Assembly (NCBI GenBank): GCA_900540185.1
Contig: UQFH01000001.1
Location: 176,730 to 240,729, forward strand
Length of the DNA stretch: 64,000 nt
DNA from: an uncultured Eubacteriales bacterium
Lineage (GTDB): Bacteria > Bacillota > Clostridia > Tissierellales > Peptoniphilaceae
Direction of reading: 5' to 3'
Shown here: one piece after another, positions 28,727-37,998 of the stretch
How positions within the stretch are numbered: the first letter of the stretch is position 1
Layout of the letters: each line of letters opens with the position of its first letter
Notes under the pieces: generated by a model
The model's database searches: none
What the model saw: only the letters and a program-made list of their open reading frames with translations
What the model was told of the DNA's origin: nothing
Program-made: the position numbers and the translations under genes

Positions 28727-30234
28727 TGCAACAAATCAATTGTTTCAACGGGTTCTTCTTCAGGTATGTCTTCCAAATCAGTCGGCTGTGCATCCGGAGT
28801 TTTTTCCTTTGTACCAACCAAGACAACTTGATCGCTCTTAGGATAGTAGCTCTTCATATAAGGCACTTCCTTTATAAGCTTTCCGCCGCTTTTATAAACT
28901 TTATAGGATTGATATCTGTATCCCGTTCTACCTTTTTTAACGACTTTTGTTTCGCCGACAAACAGCTCATCGCTCTTTTTCTCTTGCGTTTCAAAAGGAA
29001 TCTCTTCAATACATTTTGAATACATCTCAACCGTATAATTCTTTTTATTTGTATCTCCGTATATTGTAAATGTTATTATATTTTTCGCAAGATTTACACT
29101 GCTTGTAATGGCAATTGGGAAATCAAAGTTGTTTGTAAACTTCAAATCCTTAGCACCGACCCAAACCGCACCGTCTTCGCCATATGGAACATATGGTGCC
29201 GGAATTGAGTGCGGATGTCTTTCGGTTATTGTGACGTCACTTCGAACAAGTGCATTGTACAAAGTTGTCGACGTTTGGCATAGTCCACCTCCAAGCGCAT
29301 CTGTATAAACGCCGCCTTGAATTGTACTTGCCGGCTTATATCCGTTTGCCGCTGTTATAGGTCCCATTTTTTCATTGAAACTTACACTTTCACCCGGCAT
29401 TACGACTATATTCGAAATTCTCTTCGCCGAAAGAACAATATTTGCATTTCTTCCCACAGTTCCTCTTCCGAGATTCGATGTGAAAGTTCCGATAACGCCG
29501 TTTACACGAGCAATTGAGTCTTTATTTACGGACGGTTCAATCGTCTTTGTGTTCGTCTCGAATGAAACGTCGCTGTTTTCATCGATTGCTTTTTTTATAT
29601 TTGTATTTAGAAGCGAAAGAAGTTCTTCCTTGTCCACTTCTTTTCCACTCTTGCTTTCGCCGACTTGAAGTTTCCCGTCGACAAAAGTGACGTCAGAATT
29701 TGTGGAAACAACATTCATATTTTCACTGATTGTATTCACAAAACCCTTGACCTTTTCCTCGTCAACACTTAAATTCAACTCAATATTTTCTTTATTCTCT
29801 TTTAAATCATTTATTTTATTAAATCTTTCTTCTTCTGTTCCGCCTCTACCAATTTGATATGCTCTATCTATCGCATCTTCAAAGTTTGGATTTAAGCCAA
29901 GTTCAGCAAGCGTTTTTGTCGCACTGCTGTCGTCGATATGAACCACGACTTTTCTTTCACCGAGAGTTGAAAATTTATCATTCAGCTTTGTAGTAGCCTC
30001 GCTTTTTGAAAGACCTGAAACATCGACTCCACCAATTGAGATGCCGTCATATATGACTTCTTTCGCCAATGTTTCTCGAACAAGGTTTTCATGTTCTTCC
30101 TGTTCGAGTCTTTTAGCTTCTTCCTCCTGTTTGATTTTTTGCTTATTCGTATAATCTTTATAAACATAAAAACCGCCACCGGCAAGCAAAATTATAATAA
30201 TGCCTATAATAAAACCTTTTAAAAATCTGTTCAA
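28723..30234 (-). CDS. VanW family cell-wall protein with peptidoglycan-binding and G5 domains
   Basis: A 503-residue exported protein anchored by one N-terminal membrane helix (residues about 7-27) and followed by a coiled, Glu/Lys-rich stalk. Then come PG_binding_4-type repeats (GISIGGVDVSGLSKSEA, about 65-230), the VanW domain with GGGLCQTSTTLYNAL (about 318) and ERHPHSIPAPYVPYG, a G5 domain (about 405-475) and an acidic tail ending VETIDLLQ. VanW proteins are wall-linked, of unclear chemistry. The start is TTG at 30234 with ribosome site CGGAGGAATT. It is not overlapped with gspF, from which it is 55 bp away. The tail resembles that of the PBP at 38895. Confidence 0.87.
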   Translation of the reverse strand: MNRFLKGFIIGIIIILLAGGGFYVYKDYTNKQKIKQEEEAKRLEQEEHENLVRETLAKEVIYDGISIGGVDVSGLSKSEATTKLNDKFSTLGERKVVVHIDDSSATKTLAELGLNPNFEDAIDRAYQIGRGGTEEERFNKINDLKENKENIELNLSVDEEKVKGFVNTISENMNVVSTNSDVTFVDGKLQVGESKSGKEVDKEELLSLLNTNIKKAIDENSDVSFETNTKTIEPSVNKDSIARVNGVIGTFTSNLGRGTVGRNANIVLSAKRISNIVVMPGESVSFNEKMGPITAANGYKPASTIQGGVYTDALGGGLCQTSTTLYNALVRSDVTITERHPHSIPAPYVPYGEDGAVWVGAKDLKFTNNFDFPIAITSSVNLAKNIITFTIYGDTNKKNYTVEMYSKCIEEIPFETQEKKSDELFVGETKVVKKGRTGYRYQSYKVYKSGGKLIKEVPYMKSYYPKSDQVVLVGTKEKTPDAQPTDLEDIPEEEPVETIDLLQ

Positions 30235-30289
30235 TTAATAATTCCTCCGTATAATAACCATAATTATATTTTACCCCAAATTACACTTA

Positions 30290-31420
30290 TTATTCAATAT
30301 ATCCCATGCTGAAAATCGGCATCATTATTCCTAGAGCAATGATTGCAACAAGGATTCCGATAAAACTAATCATTATTGGTCCGATGAGTTTTAAAATTCC
30401 GTCAAGTCGATTTTTGTAGCTTTTTTCGTAAAACGTCATAAGCTTGTAAGTCGTCTCGCTAACCACGTCTTCCCTGTTCAAACTTATTAGCATTGAGCGT
30501 GAAAGTGGAGAAAATATCATGTTAAACTCGGGAATTTCGGCAATTGTTTCGCCGAATCTTATTTGAGCTATGATGTCTCCGATAGTCTTTTTTATAAAAA
30601 TATCCGTTTCTTCATCGTAGATAAACTTCAATGTGTCTTCAAAATTTCCCTGATACTTATAAATGATGCTGAATTTTTTGAAAAACAAATATTGAAATTT
30701 ATCTCTGTACAATCCTTTAAAAAGTCCCTTATTGTACATAAATTTTCTCAAATTGTATTCTGCAATCGGTTTTTTTATCATCAAAAGTTTAAACGATAAA
30801 TAAATGGCAAGGATAATCAAAATAATTTTTATTCCATATGACGCCAAAATATTGGAAAGCCCAAATGCAACATTTGAAATAAACGGAAGCGTTGCTCCGA
30901 AATCACTCAAAACATCTAAAAATACGGGTGCCACAAATTTTGAAATAAAAATCAAAAGCGCAAGTCCCATCACTAAAAGAAATGTCGGATAATAAAGCGC
31001 CTTTTTTATTTTTGTCGAGATGTCCTCTTCGTATTCGATATAATCTGAAACATTTTGGAGTATTTCGGAAATATCTCCGCTGTCTTCACCGATTTTTAAA
31101 AATGAAATTATAAACGAATCTACATTGTAGTGGTTTGCAACCGATTCCGAAAACGGAACTCCGTTTTTTAACTCGTCTAACATCTCCTTAGATTTCTTTC
31201 TGTCCACATTAAAATTGTCACTCTCGGAAATGAGTTCAAACGCCTCCACAAGATTCATCCCTTCATTCGTCAAGAGTTGAAGTAATTTGAACAAATTAAG
31301 CGGAGAATCTTTGCTTTTAAAAATCGGCTTTTTGATATAGTGTTTCGACTTTACGCCTTTTTCAACGGAAATTCCACCCACAAATTTTTCATTCACTCTA
31401 TCAACGTATCTATAAATCAT
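30290..31420 (-). CDS. Type II secretion / type IV pilus inner-membrane protein (GspF/PilC-like)
   Basis: A 376-residue polytopic platform protein with two GspF-type repeats. Conserved cues are LTNEGMNLVEAFELISES, the PFSESVANHY helix, the pair of membrane helices near residues 165-220 and a C-terminal one in KLIGPIMISFIGILVAIIALGIMMPI. It would couple the ATPase to pilin assembly. I use the ATG at 31420, which has TTGAGGTCG as ribosome site; a TTG 12 nt upstream overlaps that site. It overlaps gspE by 11 nt. No pilin, prepilin peptidase or secretin gene is nearby. Confidence 0.85.
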   Translation of the reverse strand: MIYRYVDRVNEKFVGGISVEKGVKSKHYIKKPIFKSKDSPLNLFKLLQLLTNEGMNLVEAFELISESDNFNVDRKKSKEMLDELKNGVPFSESVANHYNVDSFIISFLKIGEDSGDISEILQNVSDYIEYEEDISTKIKKALYYPTFLLVMGLALLIFISKFVAPVFLDVLSDFGATLPFISNVAFGLSNILASYGIKIILIILAIYLSFKLLMIKKPIAEYNLRKFMYNKGLFKGLYRDKFQYLFFKKFSIIYKYQGNFEDTLKFIYDEETDIFIKKTIGDIIAQIRFGETIAEIPEFNMIFSPLSRSMLISLNREDVVSETTYKLMTFYEKSYKNRLDGILKLIGPIMISFIGILVAIIALGIMMPIFSMGYIE

Positions 31421-32717
31421 TTTCGACCTCAAAAGTCTTTAAATCGATTTTACCGTTTTTTAGATGATCTAAAAGTGATTCTTCAAAATTCATTATAGTT
31501 TTTACTTCTTCGTTTTCTATAATATTGACTTCGAAAATTCCGATTCTTCCCTTGTAGCCGTCGTCGCATCTTCCACATCCAACCGCTTCATAAACACTAT
31601 CAATGCCCTTTTCTTTTAACCATCCGGGCGCCTCGACTTTTCTTTTGCAATCCTCGCAAAGAGTCTTTACTAGTCTTTGATTTATAACAGTTTTTAACGC
31701 TTCATCCATAAGATTTTCTTTTATATTTAAGTCCAAAATTCTATCGAATGTAGAATTTATATCCTTTGTATGAAGTGTCGAAAATACAATGTGCCCCGTG
31801 ATTGCGGACCTAAATGCTACCTCCGCCGTTTCTTCATCCCTTATTTCGCCGATGTAGAGAATGTCCGGGTCCTGTCTCAAAATCGCCCTCAAAAGTTTGT
31901 GGAAAGTTCTGTCACGCTTGTTGTTCACTTCGAGCTGCGTGATGTTTTCGTTTTTATACTCAATCGGGTCCTCGATCGAAATAATATTCTTTTTGTCCGA
32001 ATTGATTTTTTTAATAATTCCATGAAGCGTGGTATTTTTTCCCGAACCGGTCGGTCCGCAGATAAGGTGTATGCCCGCTTTTTGCGCCCTGTTTAAAATA
32101 AAATCCGCAATGTCTTTATTGAGTCCCAAATTTTTTAAATCGAGCCCTTCGACGCTTCTTTGAAGCAAACGAAAAACAATCTTCTCTCCGTTCAGCGCCG
32201 GCACGGAACTGACCCTTATCATAAATCCTTTATATTCAAAAGAACTCTCTTGGATTTCTCTATTCATCGTGTCAAGTCCGGCTTTAACTTTGATTTTATT
32301 TATAATATTTTCGCAGTTTTGATTCGATTGATAAATCGTAACAAGGTCGCCGTCGATTCTAAATCTTATAAGCATAAATCCTGACTTCGGCTCAACGTGA
32401 ATGTCCGTTGCTTGGAGTCTAATCGCTTCGTCAAGAATTTTTTCAAACTCCGGAATTCTTCCGATGTCGTAGTTTTCATCGACGAGATATACATAATCTC
32501 CCTCAATTTCCTTTAAAATCTCGAGATCCTCAGCAGTCGGATTGTAGGTCAAAATCAAAATTTTGTTTCCATCAATAATTTTTTCAACATAAACTTTAAA
32601 GTTGACACTTTTTATATTGCCGCCGCCCGTGTTTAATTCCTTTAAATAAAAAGAGCCTTTTGAACCAGCTCCTGATAATTCTAGCGAGTTTATAAACTCA
32701 TTAATCCTTTTTATCAT
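31410..32717 (-). CDS. GspE/PulE/PilB-family secretion ATPase
   Basis: A 435-residue hexameric ATPase that powers pilus or pseudopilus assembly, or DNA uptake in ComGA-like cases. It shows the Walker A region GPTGSGKNTTLH (about 222-233), the Asp box SIEDPIEY, Walker B LLRAILRQDPDILYIGEIRD, the His box AITGHIVFSTLHT and four zinc cysteines (LCEDC and VGCGRCDDGYKGR). The Walker A Thr/Ser after the lysine is Asn here, which is unusual because that residue normally helps bind Mg. It overlaps udk by 4 nt (ATGA) and gspF by 11 nt. Confidence 0.9.
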   Translation of the reverse strand: MIKRINEFINSLELSGAGSKGSFYLKELNTGGGNIKSVNFKVYVEKIIDGNKILILTYNPTAEDLEILKEIEGDYVYLVDENYDIGRIPEFEKILDEAIRLQATDIHVEPKSGFMLIRFRIDGDLVTIYQSNQNCENIINKIKVKAGLDTMNREIQESSFEYKGFMIRVSSVPALNGEKIVFRLLQRSVEGLDLKNLGLNKDIADFILNRAQKAGIHLICGPTGSGKNTTLHGIIKKINSDKKNIISIEDPIEYKNENITQLEVNNKRDRTFHKLLRAILRQDPDILYIGEIRDEETAEVAFRSAITGHIVFSTLHTKDINSTFDRILDLNIKENLMDEALKTVINQRLVKTLCEDCKRKVEAPGWLKEKGIDSVYEAVGCGRCDDGYKGRIGIFEVNIIENEEVKTIMNFEESLLDHLKNGKIDLKTFEVENDL

Positions 32718-33337
32718 AAGTGTTTAAAAGTCTCCTTAATTTTTGCATTCAAAATATTTATTGCCACTTCATTTTTTCCACCTTCCGGAATAATGATGTC
32801 GGCAAATCTTTTTGTCGGATCAACAAAATTTATATTGGTCGGTTTAACCACAGAAATATATTCGAGAATAATTTTTTCAAGTGGCATTGATTTTTCCTTT
32901 GTATCTCTGATAATCCTTCTTATGAGACGAATGTCCGAATCGGTGTCAATAAAAACTTTTATGTCAAATAAATCTCTTAATTTCTTTTCATAAAGAATGA
33001 GACTGCCTTCAACAATTATAATGTCCTTTGGAGTTATGGTTTGAAAATTATCGGTTCTTTCGAGTGTAACAAAATCGAAAGAAGGAATTGATACATCATT
33101 TCCAAGCGCCAAATCTTTTAAAATTCTGACTAAATAATCAAAATCAAAACTGTCCGGATGTTCAAAATTGAGCTTTTTCCTTTCATCAAAATTCATCGAC
33201 GAAAAATCTTTTACAAATGAATTTTGCTCAATTATTTGTACTTTGTTTTCTCCGTTAATAGATTTCAACTTTTCCGAAATCGTGCTTTTTCCTGAACCGG
33301 CACCGCCGGCGATACCAATAATCAACGGCTTTCTCAT
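32714..33337 (-). CDS. udk: Uridine kinase
   Basis: P-loop nucleoside kinase of 207 residues phosphorylating uridine (and cytidine) to the monophosphate in pyrimidine salvage. Visible are Walker A GIAGGAGSGKST (8-19), the substrate region NFEHPDSFDFDYL and the PSFDFVTLERT loop, VEGSLILYEK and the lid RRIIRDTKEK. The ATG at 33337 lies on the previous TAA (TAATG), with an AGGTGGAGGAG ribosome site. It sits between a U32 peptidase and gspE, without a functional link that I can see. Confidence 0.92.
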   Translation of the reverse strand: MRKPLIIGIAGGAGSGKSTISEKLKSINGENKVQIIEQNSFVKDFSSMNFDERKKLNFEHPDSFDFDYLVRILKDLALGNDVSIPSFDFVTLERTDNFQTITPKDIIIVEGSLILYEKKLRDLFDIKVFIDTDSDIRLIRRIIRDTKEKSMPLEKIILEYISVVKPTNINFVDPTKRFADIIIPEGGKNEVAINILNAKIKETFKHL

Positions 33338-34545
33338 TACTCCTCCACCTGTCTTATATAAAAACCTTCGGACGCATCTTTGTCATACAAAAAGCTGTAA
33401 ACCGTTTGTGGCACATTTGCCCTTTCGACATGTTTGTCCTCTTCGTTTCTCAAATCTTTAACTTCTACAACTTCGTCGCCTTCAGGTCCCATAACCGAAA
33501 CTGTCTCTCCTTCGTTTAAACCGTTCTTTAAAGTAAAATAGATTCTGCCATTCTTAGTTTCGTGAACTTCGCCTTTAAATGTACTCTTCGGAATTGCGAC
33601 CTGATTGTTGTTGTATTGTCCGTCCTCCATCGGATTTCCAAAATAAAATCCGGATGTGAACGGTCTGTGCGAACTCGATATAACTTCCTTGTCGAGCGAT
33701 TCGTCAAATTTATAATTTTCCGGATCCTTCAAATATGAGTCAATCGCACGTCTGTATGCTCTTACAACCGTTGCGATATAATATGCACTTTTGACGCGAC
33801 CTTCAATCTTTAATGACGTTATTCCTGCTTCAATCAATTTTTCAACAAAAGATATTGTTTTCATATCCTTTGAGTTCATAATATATGTTCCACCTTCGGT
33901 TTCCTCAATCGGGAAATACTCGCCCGGTCTCTTCTCTTCCATCAAATAGTATTTATATCTGCACGGATGAGCACAGTCGCCCTTATTTGGATCTCTTCCG
34001 GTCATATATGAACTCATGAGGCATCTTCCCGAATAACTCATGCACATTGCGCCGTGGCAAAAAGCTTCGAGCTCCATTTCAGGAGCGATATTTTTTCTAA
34101 TTGTTGAAATCTCTTCAAGAGAAAGTTCCCTTGCAAGCACAACGCGGCTTGCTCCCATCTTGTGCCAAAAATTTATAGTGTTTGAATTTGTCACGGAGCC
34201 TTGCGTTGAAATGTGAATTTGAAGATTGCTGTTTTCTTTTACAAGCAAAAAAACACCCGGGTCCGAAACTATAACTGCATGAACCCCGATTTCGTCCAAA
34301 AACTTTATATAGTCAACCATTCCCTCAAAGTCGCCTTCGTGTGGAATTATATTTAATGTGACATATATTTTTTTATTGTTTTTATTTGCAAATTCTACAG
34401 CCTCTTTCAAATCGTCTCTTGTAAAATTTGTCGCAGCTTTTCTTAAACCGAATTCTATTCCGCCTATGTAACAGGCGTCCGCCCCGTACATGAAAGCAGT
34501 TTTCATGCGGGACAGATCGCCTGCCGGTGCCAATAATTCTATCAT
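33337..34545 (-). CDS. Peptidase U32 family protein (TrhP/YegQ-like)
   Basis: A 402-residue protein of the U32 family. Well-studied members (TrhP/YrrN-YrrO, RlhA) make 5-hydroxyuridine or hydroxycytidine in RNA rather than cut proteins; this copy most resembles the tRNA-hydroxylation type. It begins MIELLAPAGDLSRMKTAF and carries the family signature ELEAFCHGAMCMSYSGRC (about residues 158-175) with further Cys in GDCAHPCRYKY, plausibly an iron-sulfur or metal site. It overlaps mltG and udk by 1 nt at each end. Confidence 0.88.
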   Translation of the reverse strand: MIELLAPAGDLSRMKTAFMYGADACYIGGIEFGLRKAATNFTRDDLKEAVEFANKNNKKIYVTLNIIPHEGDFEGMVDYIKFLDEIGVHAVIVSDPGVFLLVKENSNLQIHISTQGSVTNSNTINFWHKMGASRVVLARELSLEEISTIRKNIAPEMELEAFCHGAMCMSYSGRCLMSSYMTGRDPNKGDCAHPCRYKYYLMEEKRPGEYFPIEETEGGTYIMNSKDMKTISFVEKLIEAGITSLKIEGRVKSAYYIATVVRAYRRAIDSYLKDPENYKFDESLDKEVISSSHRPFTSGFYFGNPMEDGQYNNNQVAIPKSTFKGEVHETKNGRIYFTLKNGLNEGETVSVMGPEGDEVVEVKDLRNEEDKHVERANVPQTVYSFLYDKDASEGFYIRQVEE

Positions 34546-35579
34546 TACTTCATATTCTCCTTAGCCTTTAAATGATCTTCGTAAGTCGATGTGAAAGTAT
34601 GTGAACCGTCATCACCGGTCAAAACAAAGAACAAATAATCAGTTTGAGCAGGATTTATCGCAGCTTCAATTGACTTCATACCCGGTGAAGCAATCGGTGC
34701 CGGCGGCAATCCTTCGTTTATATATGTGTTGTACGGCGAATCTATTTGCGTTTCTTCATTTGTGAGTTTCGCTTTTCTTTCGCCCAAAATAAATTGTACC
34801 GTAGCGCACGATTGAAGACGCATGCCTTGAGCGATTCTGTTGTAGAATACGCTTGCTGCAAGCGGTCTTTCGTCATCCACTTTGATTTCTCTTTCGATAA
34901 TTGATGCAAGTGTAATCATCTTTGTAAAAGAAAGTCCGTTAAAGTCATCTCTATCAAGATATTCACCCATTCTGTCCTGGAATGCTTTAAGCATTTGCTT
35001 TGTAATGTCAACTTCAGTCGCACCTGCAGGAATATCATAAGTTGCAGGGAATAAATATCCTTCAAGGCTTTCGCCTTCGTTCAACTTTTGAAGCCATGGA
35101 AATTCAGCTACATAGTCTGCTGCGGATGCGGTTGCATTTAAAAATGCTTCCTTTGAACCCAAACCTTTTTCTTCAATTCTTTCAGCTATAAGTTTTCTTT
35201 CAAAGCCTTCCGGTATGACAAGTTTTGTTGTTTCAACAACATCTTCACTTTTTTCGGATGTTATAACTCCAATAATCTCATCCGCCGACATTGACCTCGA
35301 CAGTGTAAATTCTCCCGTTTTTATTTCGGTTTCCTTGCCGAGTTTTTGAACTCTCGATTTAAAGAAAGTCCCGTTTTTAATCAAATTATTATCATATAGT
35401 ATCGACGCAACTTTGCCCAATGAGCTGCCGCTCGGTATTTCTATTTGAATCTCTGATGTATCGTTTTTATCAACAGGTTCGTACATTCCACCAAAAAATG
35501 ATCTGTAGAGATAATAACCTCCACCGACAATCAGTAATAACACTAACAAACTGATTATAGTCTTTGCTTTATTGTTCAT
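34545..35579 (-). CDS. mltG: Endolytic transglycosylase MltG (YceG-like)
   Basis: Membrane-anchored lytic transglycosylase that cuts nascent glycan strands and sets their length. 344 residues: N-terminal membrane helix (about 8-27), a LysM-like subdomain (EIPSGSSLGKVASILYDN), then the YceG catalytic domain with LEGYLFPATYDIP, MITLASIIEREIK (catalytic Glu), SVFYNRIAQGMRLQSCATVQFILG and SPYNTYINEGLPPAPIASPG. The ribosome site is AGGTGG. It belongs to the rnj-gspF operon, near queT. Confidence 0.95.
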   Translation of the reverse strand: MNNKAKTIISLLVLLLIVGGGYYLYRSFFGGMYEPVDKNDTSEIQIEIPSGSSLGKVASILYDNNLIKNGTFFKSRVQKLGKETEIKTGEFTLSRSMSADEIIGVITSEKSEDVVETTKLVIPEGFERKLIAERIEEKGLGSKEAFLNATASAADYVAEFPWLQKLNEGESLEGYLFPATYDIPAGATEVDITKQMLKAFQDRMGEYLDRDDFNGLSFTKMITLASIIEREIKVDDERPLAASVFYNRIAQGMRLQSCATVQFILGERKAKLTNEETQIDSPYNTYINEGLPPAPIASPGMKSIEAAINPAQTDYLFFVLTGDDGSHTFTSTYEDHLKAKENMK

Positions 35580-35587
35580 TAAACCAC

Positions 35588-36088
35588 CTAAAATCTCTTA
35601 TAAAATTTAGAATGTTCGTAGACATAGTTGATAACTGAACCAAAAATGACTACGCTTATAGCTTCTCCTCCCATAAGCGTCAAAACAGTTGTCCAATAAG
35701 GAATATTTGTGAAGTAGCTTACCCAAATACTTACAATGAATCCATTTAAAAGTATAGGCGGGAAAAAAGCCATTATTCTATTCTTGCTCTTTTTAGTTAG
35801 ATATGCGGCTAAAAGAGTCACTAAAGAACCACATACTACGTCGATAATCCCAAATCCGGATTGAAATACAAGGATGATATTACTTATCAAACATCCTATA
35901 AAGAGACCCGGAACTGCAGCGGCTTCTAGAAATGGTAAAACTGTAAGCCCTTCAGCAAGTCTCAATTGTACCGGACCATATGTGAGTGCAGCTGCAGGAA
36001 TCATTTGAATCACCACAAGCACCACATACATCGCAGCTATCAAAGCCGCTTTCGTTAAATACTTCGTGTCAGTAAATTTGTTTGCCAT
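35588..36088 (-). CDS. queT: QueT-family queuosine-precursor transporter
   Basis: A 166-residue ECF-type substrate-binding membrane protein (QueT, PF06177 type) that imports a queuine precursor, probably preQ0/preQ1, together with a shared ECF ATPase module encoded elsewhere. The family's motif YGPVQLRLAEGLTVLPFL lies at about residues 37-54, with five or six hydrophobic helices around it. The ribosome site is TTGGAGGG. It is preceded by a folded 120-nt leader, which suggests ligand control, as is common for this family through preQ1 riboswitches. Confidence 0.9.
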   Translation of the reverse strand: MANKFTDTKYLTKAALIAAMYVVLVVIQMIPAAALTYGPVQLRLAEGLTVLPFLEAAAVPGLFIGCLISNIILVFQSGFGIIDVVCGSLVTLLAAYLTKKSKNRIMAFFPPILLNGFIVSIWVSYFTNIPYWTTVLTLMGGEAISVVIFGSVINYVYEHSKFYKRF

Positions 36089-36107
36089 TTTTTACCCTCC
36101 AAATTTC

Positions 36108-36231
36108 GGTGTGACACGGTAGATTTGACTGAATATTTTATCGTCGAACTAATTTTATTTTAATTCGACGCTGCTATTAAATTAAATTTAAATCGCTACA
36201 TTCTCATACAAATTACCGTGTGAATTACACC
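36108..36231 (-). ncRNA. Structured 5' leader of queT, candidate translational riboswitch
   Basis: On the minus strand GGTGT-ACACGGTA at the 5' side pairs with TACCGTGT-ACACC at the 3' side (36214-36231 with 36108-36121), a 13-bp closing helix with an asymmetric bulge. It encloses CGTCGAA / TTCGACG (36142-36148 and 36164-36170) and an unpaired-looking AGAATGTAGCGATTT stretch. The 5' arm overlaps the rnj stop codon and the 3' arm ends a few bases before the queT ribosome site; no terminator is present. Shape and target suggest a preQ1-sensing element acting on translation, but I do not see the short preQ1-I loop/tail or the preQ1-II pattern, so the class is open. Confidence 0.5.
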
Positions 36232-37886
36232 TCTGTAAATATTGTGAGAATCATAGGATTTCTCTTTATTCTATCATAGATAAACTTTCTAAGTTCATCT
36301 CTAATAGTGGTTTTCATGAAGTTCCAATCTTGAACTCCGTCGCGCTCAAGCTTTGCAACAATTTGTCTTACCTTTTGTAGAGAACTTTCCATAATGTCTT
36401 CGTTTTCTTTGACATAAACAAATCCCCTGCTTATAATATCAGGTCCTGCAATAACTTTGCCCGTTTCTTCCGACAGTGTTAGAACAACGCAGATGAGTCC
36501 GTCTTCGGAGAGATGCTTTCTGTCTCTTAAAACGACATTACCGACATCCCCGACTCCAAGTCCGTCAACCATAATAGATCCGTTTGGAACAGAGCCCGTG
36601 CATTTAAACGACCTCTTCGTGAGCTCCATAACATCTCCGTTCTTCTGTATGAAAATATTCTCCTTTGCCATTCCCATGCTTTGTGCAAGGTTTGCATGTG
36701 TTTTTTGATGCCTTATTTCACCGTGAACCGGCATAAAATATTTAGGCTTCAAAAGACTGTGAATGAGTTTTAACTCCTCTTGACATGCGTGACCTGAAAC
36801 GTGAATATTTGCAAGTTTTTCATAAATAACTGTCGCGTCTTTTTCCATCAATTTATTAATAACGCCACCAATATCAAGTTCATTTCCCGGAATCGGGTTT
36901 GCACTGATGATAACAGTGTCTTTATTTGTGAGCTTAATCTTTTTGTGCATATCATATGCAATTCTTGTAAGAGCGCTCATCGGCTCCCCTTGTGAGCCTG
37001 TCATTATTAAACACACTTTATTCGGCGGATATTGGTGAACTTGATTTATGTCCACCAAAGTTTTTTCCTTAACTTTTAAATATCCAAGCTCTCTTGCAGT
37101 GTTTACAACATTTAACATGCTTCTTCCTGAAAGTGCAACAAATCTTTCGTACTTTTCTGCAGCCGTAATAATTTGTTGAACGCGGTGTACATTTGACGCA
37201 AATGTCGCAACCAAAATTCTTCCCGATGCCTTTGCGAAAAGATCATTAAATGTTTCGCCGATAGTGCTTTCGGAAAGTGTGTAACCCGGTCTTTCAACAT
37301 TTGTAGAGTCACATAGAAGAAGCGATACTCCCTTGTTTCCAAGTTCAGCCAATTTATTCAAATCCGTTCTAACCCCGTCGATCGGAGTGTAGTCGATTTT
37401 AAAGTCGCCTGTTTGTACAACAGTTCCAACCGGTGTGTGAATTGCAAGCATTGCCGAGTCCGGAATGGAGTGGCTGCATGCGATAAATTCAACTTTAAAC
37501 GGTCCAACGCTTACTGTTTCGCCGTATTCAACATCTTGCAATTTTAACGGCATATTAAATTCTTTAATTTTGTTTTTTATCAAAGCAATTGTGAGCTTTG
37601 TTCCATAAACAGTAGCGTTAAACTTGTCTACAACATATGGAATTGCTCCAATGTGGTCTTCGTGACCATGCGTAATAAAAAATCCCTTTACCTTTTCCCT
37701 GTTCTTCTCAAGATAACTGACGTCAGGTATTACAATGTCAATACCCGGCATCTCATCGCCCGGAAAAGTCATTCCGCAATCTACTACTATAATATTATCT
37801 TTATATTCGTATGCAGTTATGTTTTTGCCTATTTCACCAAGGCCTCCGAGAGGTATTATCTTAAGAGAATTCATGTTTTTTGCCAT
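36225..37886 (-). CDS. rnj: Ribonuclease J
   Basis: Metallo-beta-lactamase fold RNase with 5'-3' exonuclease and endonuclease activity, central in mRNA turnover in Firmicutes. 553 residues: active-site HGHEDHIGAIP (about 74-84, the HxHxDH motif), CSHSIPDSAML, the TGDFKIDYTPIDG strand, the CASP motif region SANPIPGNE, and HVSGHACQEEL plus a C-terminal domain. The ATG at 37886 has AAGAGGTTATAATT upstream; an internal ATG four codons later is possible. First gene of the rnj-queT-mltG-U32-udk-gspE-gspF unit. Confidence 0.95.
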   Translation of the reverse strand: MAKNMNSLKIIPLGGLGEIGKNITAYEYKDNIIVVDCGMTFPGDEMPGIDIVIPDVSYLEKNREKVKGFFITHGHEDHIGAIPYVVDKFNATVYGTKLTIALIKNKIKEFNMPLKLQDVEYGETVSVGPFKVEFIACSHSIPDSAMLAIHTPVGTVVQTGDFKIDYTPIDGVRTDLNKLAELGNKGVSLLLCDSTNVERPGYTLSESTIGETFNDLFAKASGRILVATFASNVHRVQQIITAAEKYERFVALSGRSMLNVVNTARELGYLKVKEKTLVDINQVHQYPPNKVCLIMTGSQGEPMSALTRIAYDMHKKIKLTNKDTVIISANPIPGNELDIGGVINKLMEKDATVIYEKLANIHVSGHACQEELKLIHSLLKPKYFMPVHGEIRHQKTHANLAQSMGMAKENIFIQKNGDVMELTKRSFKCTGSVPNGSIMVDGLGVGDVGNVVLRDRKHLSEDGLICVVLTLSEETGKVIAGPDIISRGFVYVKENEDIMESSLQKVRQIVAKLERDGVQDWNFMKTTIRDELRKFIYDRIKRNPMILTIFTEV

Positions 37887-37972
37887 AATTATAACCTCTT
37901 TCTTATAAATTTATTAAAATAAATCGGTATTAACTTACCGTTTAATTTCAGTTTTCAAAATTTTTTGCACAC

Positions 37973-37998
37973 AAAAACTAAAGCTTATTTATAAGCTT
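37973..37998 (-). terminator. Terminator of ireB-ruvX
   Basis: Palindrome AAGCTTAT-AA-ATAAGCTT followed by TAGTTTTTG on the minus strand, overlapping the ruvX stop codon. Confidence 0.75.

Noticed and set aside
36108..36231. Tetrahydrofolate or TPP riboswitch before queT
   Set aside because: No core matches that I can recognise for either class, and the downstream gene is not a folate or thiamine gene.
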